64,000 nucleotides of DNA from Tubulanus polymorphus (Eukaryota; Nemertea; Palaeonemertea; Tubulaniformes; Tubulanidae). Below are positions 60,352-64,000 of this stretch, in pieces (position 1 is the stretch's first letter; each line of letters opens with the position of its first letter). A model generated the notes under the pieces. The model saw only the letters and a program-made list of their open reading frames with translations. It searched no databases and had not been told where the DNA came from. The stretch covers positions 4,535,001-4,599,000 of the forward strand of contig NC_134029.1 in assembly GCF_964204645.1 (NCBI RefSeq), written 5' to 3'. Position numbers and translations under genes: made by a program.

Positions 60352-63024
60352 TTACCAATTCATCTGAAAAATGCAATCGCACTGTGTGTTTATTCAGGAT
60401 AATGTTACATCTATCATAGAATCAATAGGGACACGACCGCAGATGAAAGGGTTGTCTCGAGACTAGGGTCTACAGATGGCTGCCAACTGGCGATTCCTGG
60501 GTTCAAATTCACTGGACTTCAGAAACGACACAGGAACCTCTTCAATTACAGTAATTGTGAGTTTGTACAACTCGGCAGTTTGCTGAATCGCGCTAAATCA
60601 CAGTGAACTCTCAAATTCTAACCTACGCGCCGAGGAAGGATTGAGCTATATTATGGCGATGGATCAACAAATGCATTCTTTCGATATTTTCAGCTAGTTC
60701 TATGCCACCTCATAAATTACACATAATATATTTACTGAGGCTCAAGAATAACTAGAGACTAGTTTAAGGCTATATACAAGGTCCTACCTACCGTAGTTTA
60801 TATTCCGTGGTTTCAATCATGTAAAATCTGTTCATTTTATGCTGTGGTTCTACAGTCGGGCTTATGGCTTCGCTTTTCTCATTTTCTCAGTTCCTCAGTG
60901 TCGGGGAGATCCACAGGGAATTGATTGTGTGTGTGAGAGCGTATTTTTACCGGTCGCATCCATCGATGCATCGTGAGAGAGACGAACTGATTATTCTGCA
61001 GCAGCAGCATTGAGCAGCTCTGAGCAGCAGCGACTGTGCACAGATTGTCAACACAGCACAACTTTCAGGATTCATTCAATCTGTTGATTTTGTATCGGTG
61101 AAGATCCACAATAAAGACTCTGATCATTCGACGTAAGTAAAGATTCTTCGATCATTGAAATTAAAATATATGTAAACGCATAAACGTTTAGGACAAGAAG
61201 CCTCTAAGACGCATAGTGCAATTTCCACCACAGCTTATCTTGTCATAAATGTACCCCTGACCATGTTTTGAACATTTTTCAAGTCCTCGAATCGGTTCGT
61301 GGTCACTTTTAGATCTGTCCATTTATGAAGCACTATTCATAAGAATCACACAATCCTTCTCTGAAAATACCTTCAGTAACAGTAGCTCTTCAAATGTCTT
61401 GTCAATTTTCAAACGCTCTACATTATTACCTTGTTCAATATCCTGTAAAATCCTTGTCATCGCAATGCTATTTGGTCTATAAGTTAGTTCTGATTTTGTT
61501 CCGATGAAGACAACGTGGGTCAACCGAAACATGTTCACAACTTGTTTGTGTATACGTATGTAAAAAAAGGATCTGCAATGTTCGCCTTGGCGTTTTATGT
61601 ATTGACCCTCTGAAAGACGATTCGGAAAATGGTAAAAAATAGTCGGTTTTATTTGAAATAGCAGTGTCTATAAGTACACAGGGACCACGAAAAAGAAACG
61701 GGTTCCATATGGTTTTTGAGGTCGTATTCCGTGAACGTATGATGCAGAAGTAACTCAGAGCTGTGGAACGGGTCCGCCGGGAATCAACTACTTTTGAATA
61801 AATCTTTCCCCAGGACCAAAACAAGGCGAATCGTTTTTTTTAAATTTGTTATTAGCAGATCTATCAAAATATCACTTTCAGTTTGAACTTATCATCCACA
61901 AACTCGTGCAGTTTTATCGATACAGCTCGATCAAATCTTCTATTCTTAATGTAAAAATATCGACTTTGATGAGGTTTAGGGTCACTTTTCCTTGAGGACC
62001 GACCCGCTATCGGCGGCTACCAGATGAATTGTTGATTTAACTAGTTGATGCGTGGTAATAGTCGATCTATTTCGTCCCCTAGAGGTGCACAAACTATTTC
62101 TCAGCGCGACGCATAGCCATGTTTGTTTAACATTAATTGAGTTTTTAGCCGTGAACCGGTGCTGCACGAATCGATTCCCCTGCCTCCCTCCCTCACTTGT
62201 GATATCGAAGGGAATTCGGTGAGCTATCTTAAAGCTGAGGGTTGATCTAGCAAAGTTGGAAGCTGGAGGTCCAGAAGAAAAGAACGGGTGATACTCGGAA
62301 GTTAGAAATTGTGTGAAGTAAAACATTTGAAAAGATGCAATTTGTGTGAGCGTCAAAACAATGCACTGTTATTATGATCTTTGCTTTGACATTTTAACAA
62401 TATTAATCGTTAATGGAAAGGCATGGATCCGGACCCCAAAATACCCTCTCCATCCGCCTATTGCCCCTGTTGCAGGGGCTATGTAGAATAAACGGCAGAA
62501 ATTCGTTATTCTATAAACTTTCTATGCTACCCTTCCCAACCACAAGCATATGTATTTTGTTATCCAGAGATATCATTTTTACTTAATTGATCATGATTTG
62601 AACTGTTGTGCAAGGGCAAGTTGAAGGTCAATTCAAGTTCTCGCAATGCGCAGTTTTAAATGGAGATTCCGCGTGAATATGCGTTAATCTGCTTTTATCG
62701 AGTTCATATTACTTTCCACTCTTTTCCTTCGCTATATCATCAGTATTTCATCGGTACCATAAAACGTTAAGAGCGTTCGATAGATTTTTGATAAATCAAA
62801 ATAGTTCGCCAGAATTCCGAATTTCTCTTTTTCTGTCGTTGTGGCGAAATACGGCAAAAACTGAAAATGAATTCATCAGATTGAATCTATATGGAGAGAG
62901 AGAGGAGAGCGAGTATTTATCATCAGTGCGTAAAACCTTCAACGTCGCTGCTTCTGTTTCCAATATCGGCGTAATATTCGCCCGCAACAAATCCAATTTG
63001 TCACATACCGGAGTCGCGAGATAT
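60352..63024. other. Non-coding interval, weak exon candidates only
   Basis: At 61323-61538 a minus frame reads like protein (KSELTYRPNSIAMTRIL and on), and a 124-codon minus frame lies at 61982-62356, but neither has a known domain. A GAC/GTAAGT donor-like site occurs near 61131 on the plus strand. B-box-like GGTTCAAATTC near 60503 may be a SINE relic. Confidence 0.35.
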
Positions 63025-63273
63025 TCATCTCGGCTCGACGGCGGTGAAAAGCAATTTTAAAAAGCATCGATGCAGCAGCGAATCGGCAGAAAAAGTCTGC
63101 TTTATTTGACATATGACATGCGAATACGCGCTAGGACCCGATGGAACCTCGCCAACTCGGCAACAAGTTATAGTCATCTCTTGTCGTTTCATCACATTCA
63201 GACAATCAGCTTTTTCATTTCCCGGAGGTAGACAATTTGCACTGCACTGTTTGCAGCCGTCGATCGGCTTCAT
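63025..63273 (-). CDS. Possible exon of a cysteine-rich protein
   Basis: This frame encodes PIDGCKQCSANCLPP and, after C-x8-C, ends in a CC pair: C-x2-C-x3-C-x8-C-x12-CC within about 35 residues. An AG directly before the CCG of Pro would keep phase 0 with the candidate exon at 63778-63963. AATAAA follows on the same strand, inside the unspliced frame. Cysteine spacing of this kind is common in secreted proteins, but I do not recognise the domain and the pyrimidine tract before the AG is poor. Confidence 0.3.
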   Translation of the reverse strand: MKPIDGCKQCSANCLPPGNEKADCLNVMKRQEMTITCCRVGEVPSGPSAYSHVICQIKQTFSADSLLHRCFLKLLFTAVEPR

Positions 63274-63399
63274 TATGTGTTTAGCATAGAAATTTATTAG
63301 TGCGAGAAGTATACTCTCTTTTTTGCTGTGATATTCGCGTTGAAATCCTAAAAAAACTCTTTTCTGGCGAAATAATTTCGTTAGAATCCAACTTCGAAT

Positions 63400-63512
63400 C
63401 CAGTTCCACAGCCGTGAGTTAAGATTTGATGGTAGGGTGGGTAAAACACAGCAAATGAACTAATTTCAGCTCTCAGTTAACTCTAACTCAAAAATAATGC
63501 AACTGGATCCGG
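63400..63512. repeat. Palindromic MITE-like element, copy near right edge
   Basis: It opens CCAGTTCCACAGCCGTGAGTTA and closes TAACTCAAAAATAATGCAACTGG. TGAGTTAAG on the left is mirrored by CAGTTAACTC on the right. About 113 bp. Confidence 0.65.
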
Positions 63513-63777
63513 CTAATTAGATTGAATACTAAAGTACGTAAGATGTAAGTGAATGTGTGCTGGTTGCCAAAGCTTTGATAATCAAGCAACGTGTTTTGAA
63601 AGCTTTGCTAGATCTAAAAAGATCGGCATTTCGATTCAACATTTATATGGACGACGGGTGTTAATTGGTACAATTTTCTAACGAGAATTGCACTAGGGAA
63701 AAATCGCTTCAAAGCGTTTACTTTGAATAATATATAATACCGGTCCCGGAGGAGAACCGTTCGTTTCTGATACACGT

Positions 63778-63963
63778 TTATAGTTTCGATGCATTTTTCA
63801 TGACAACCTGTGCTCGGAATTTTCGACGACTGAACACGCAATTGTTGCAACATGTTCCGTCGTAAAAACTGTCGTAAATCTCGCCTGCAATTGCCGTAAA
63901 ACGGTCGCGATCATTACCAGCTAATAATCCGGGCAGACCATCTGTAACGGCGGGCGTCATCAT
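63778..63963 (-). CDS. Possible exon of a cysteine-containing protein, near the window edge
   Basis: The frame contains TDGLPGLLAGNDRDRF and DGTCCNNCVFSRRKFRAQ, then a GTTGTC that could be a donor in phase 0. Unspliced, it ends 10 codons later. The sequence is protein-like and not low-complexity, but I recognise no family; any upstream exon would lie beyond the window. Confidence 0.28.
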   Translation of the reverse strand: MMTPAVTDGLPGLLAGNDRDRFTAIAGEIYDSFYDGTCCNNCVFSRRKFRAQVVMKNASKL

Positions 63964-64000
63964 CTTTAATGCGTAATAAAATAAATTGCAAGCGAAAGCG

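Overview
The window looks like nuclear DNA from an invertebrate animal: AT-rich, gene-poor, with short GT-AG introns, Pol III tRNA genes bearing internal A and B boxes, and many small dispersed repeats. The repeat types (short palindromic elements, a non-LTR retrotransposon tail with a CCHC knuckle, Penelope-like termini) would suit a lophotrochozoan such as a mollusc, but that is a hedged inference; no sequence here fixes the species.

The clear protein-coding content is three genes, all on the minus strand. At 8886-9863 is an intronless rhodopsin-class G-protein-coupled receptor of 325 residues. At 32135-35954 and 36970-40850 are two complete, head-to-tail, ten-exon members of the SLC22 family of the major facilitator superfamily (organic ion/zwitterion transporters). 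I rebuilt both models exon by exon. All splice phases agree between the paralogues, and the predicted proteins are 545 and 523 residues. Exon 2, which encodes the glycosylated extracellular loop, is nearly identical in the two genes while the other exons are strongly diverged. This points to recent local gene conversion.

Two intact tRNA genes are present: tRNA-Ala(TGC) at about 13.0 kb (minus) and tRNA-Asn(GTT) at about 16.2 kb (plus). The rest is repeat-rich non-coding DNA. It holds a 5'-truncated non-LTR retrotransposon (14.5-15.1 kb), a 29-bp minisatellite (24.86-25.26 kb) and a seven-copy family of palindromic MITE-like elements, three of them in or beside the SLC22 locus. It also holds a 177-bp terminal-inverted-repeat element (49.46-49.64 kb), several Penelope-like termini carrying a hammerhead-ribozyme-like core (7.0-7.2, 45.1, 47.0-47.1 and 48.1 kb), a tRNA-related SINE-like sequence (42.6 kb), and simple repeats.

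Many open frames shorter than about 150 codons occur in the large gaps. I could not tie them to any family, and most are probably chance. A few that stand out are listed with low confidence: a 59.1-60.35 kb frame broken only by three TGA codons, and Cys-rich segments near the right edge. I found no CRISPR array, no rRNA gene and no convincing novel multi-gene system. The most interesting biology is the paralogous transporter pair with its converted extracellular-loop exon.
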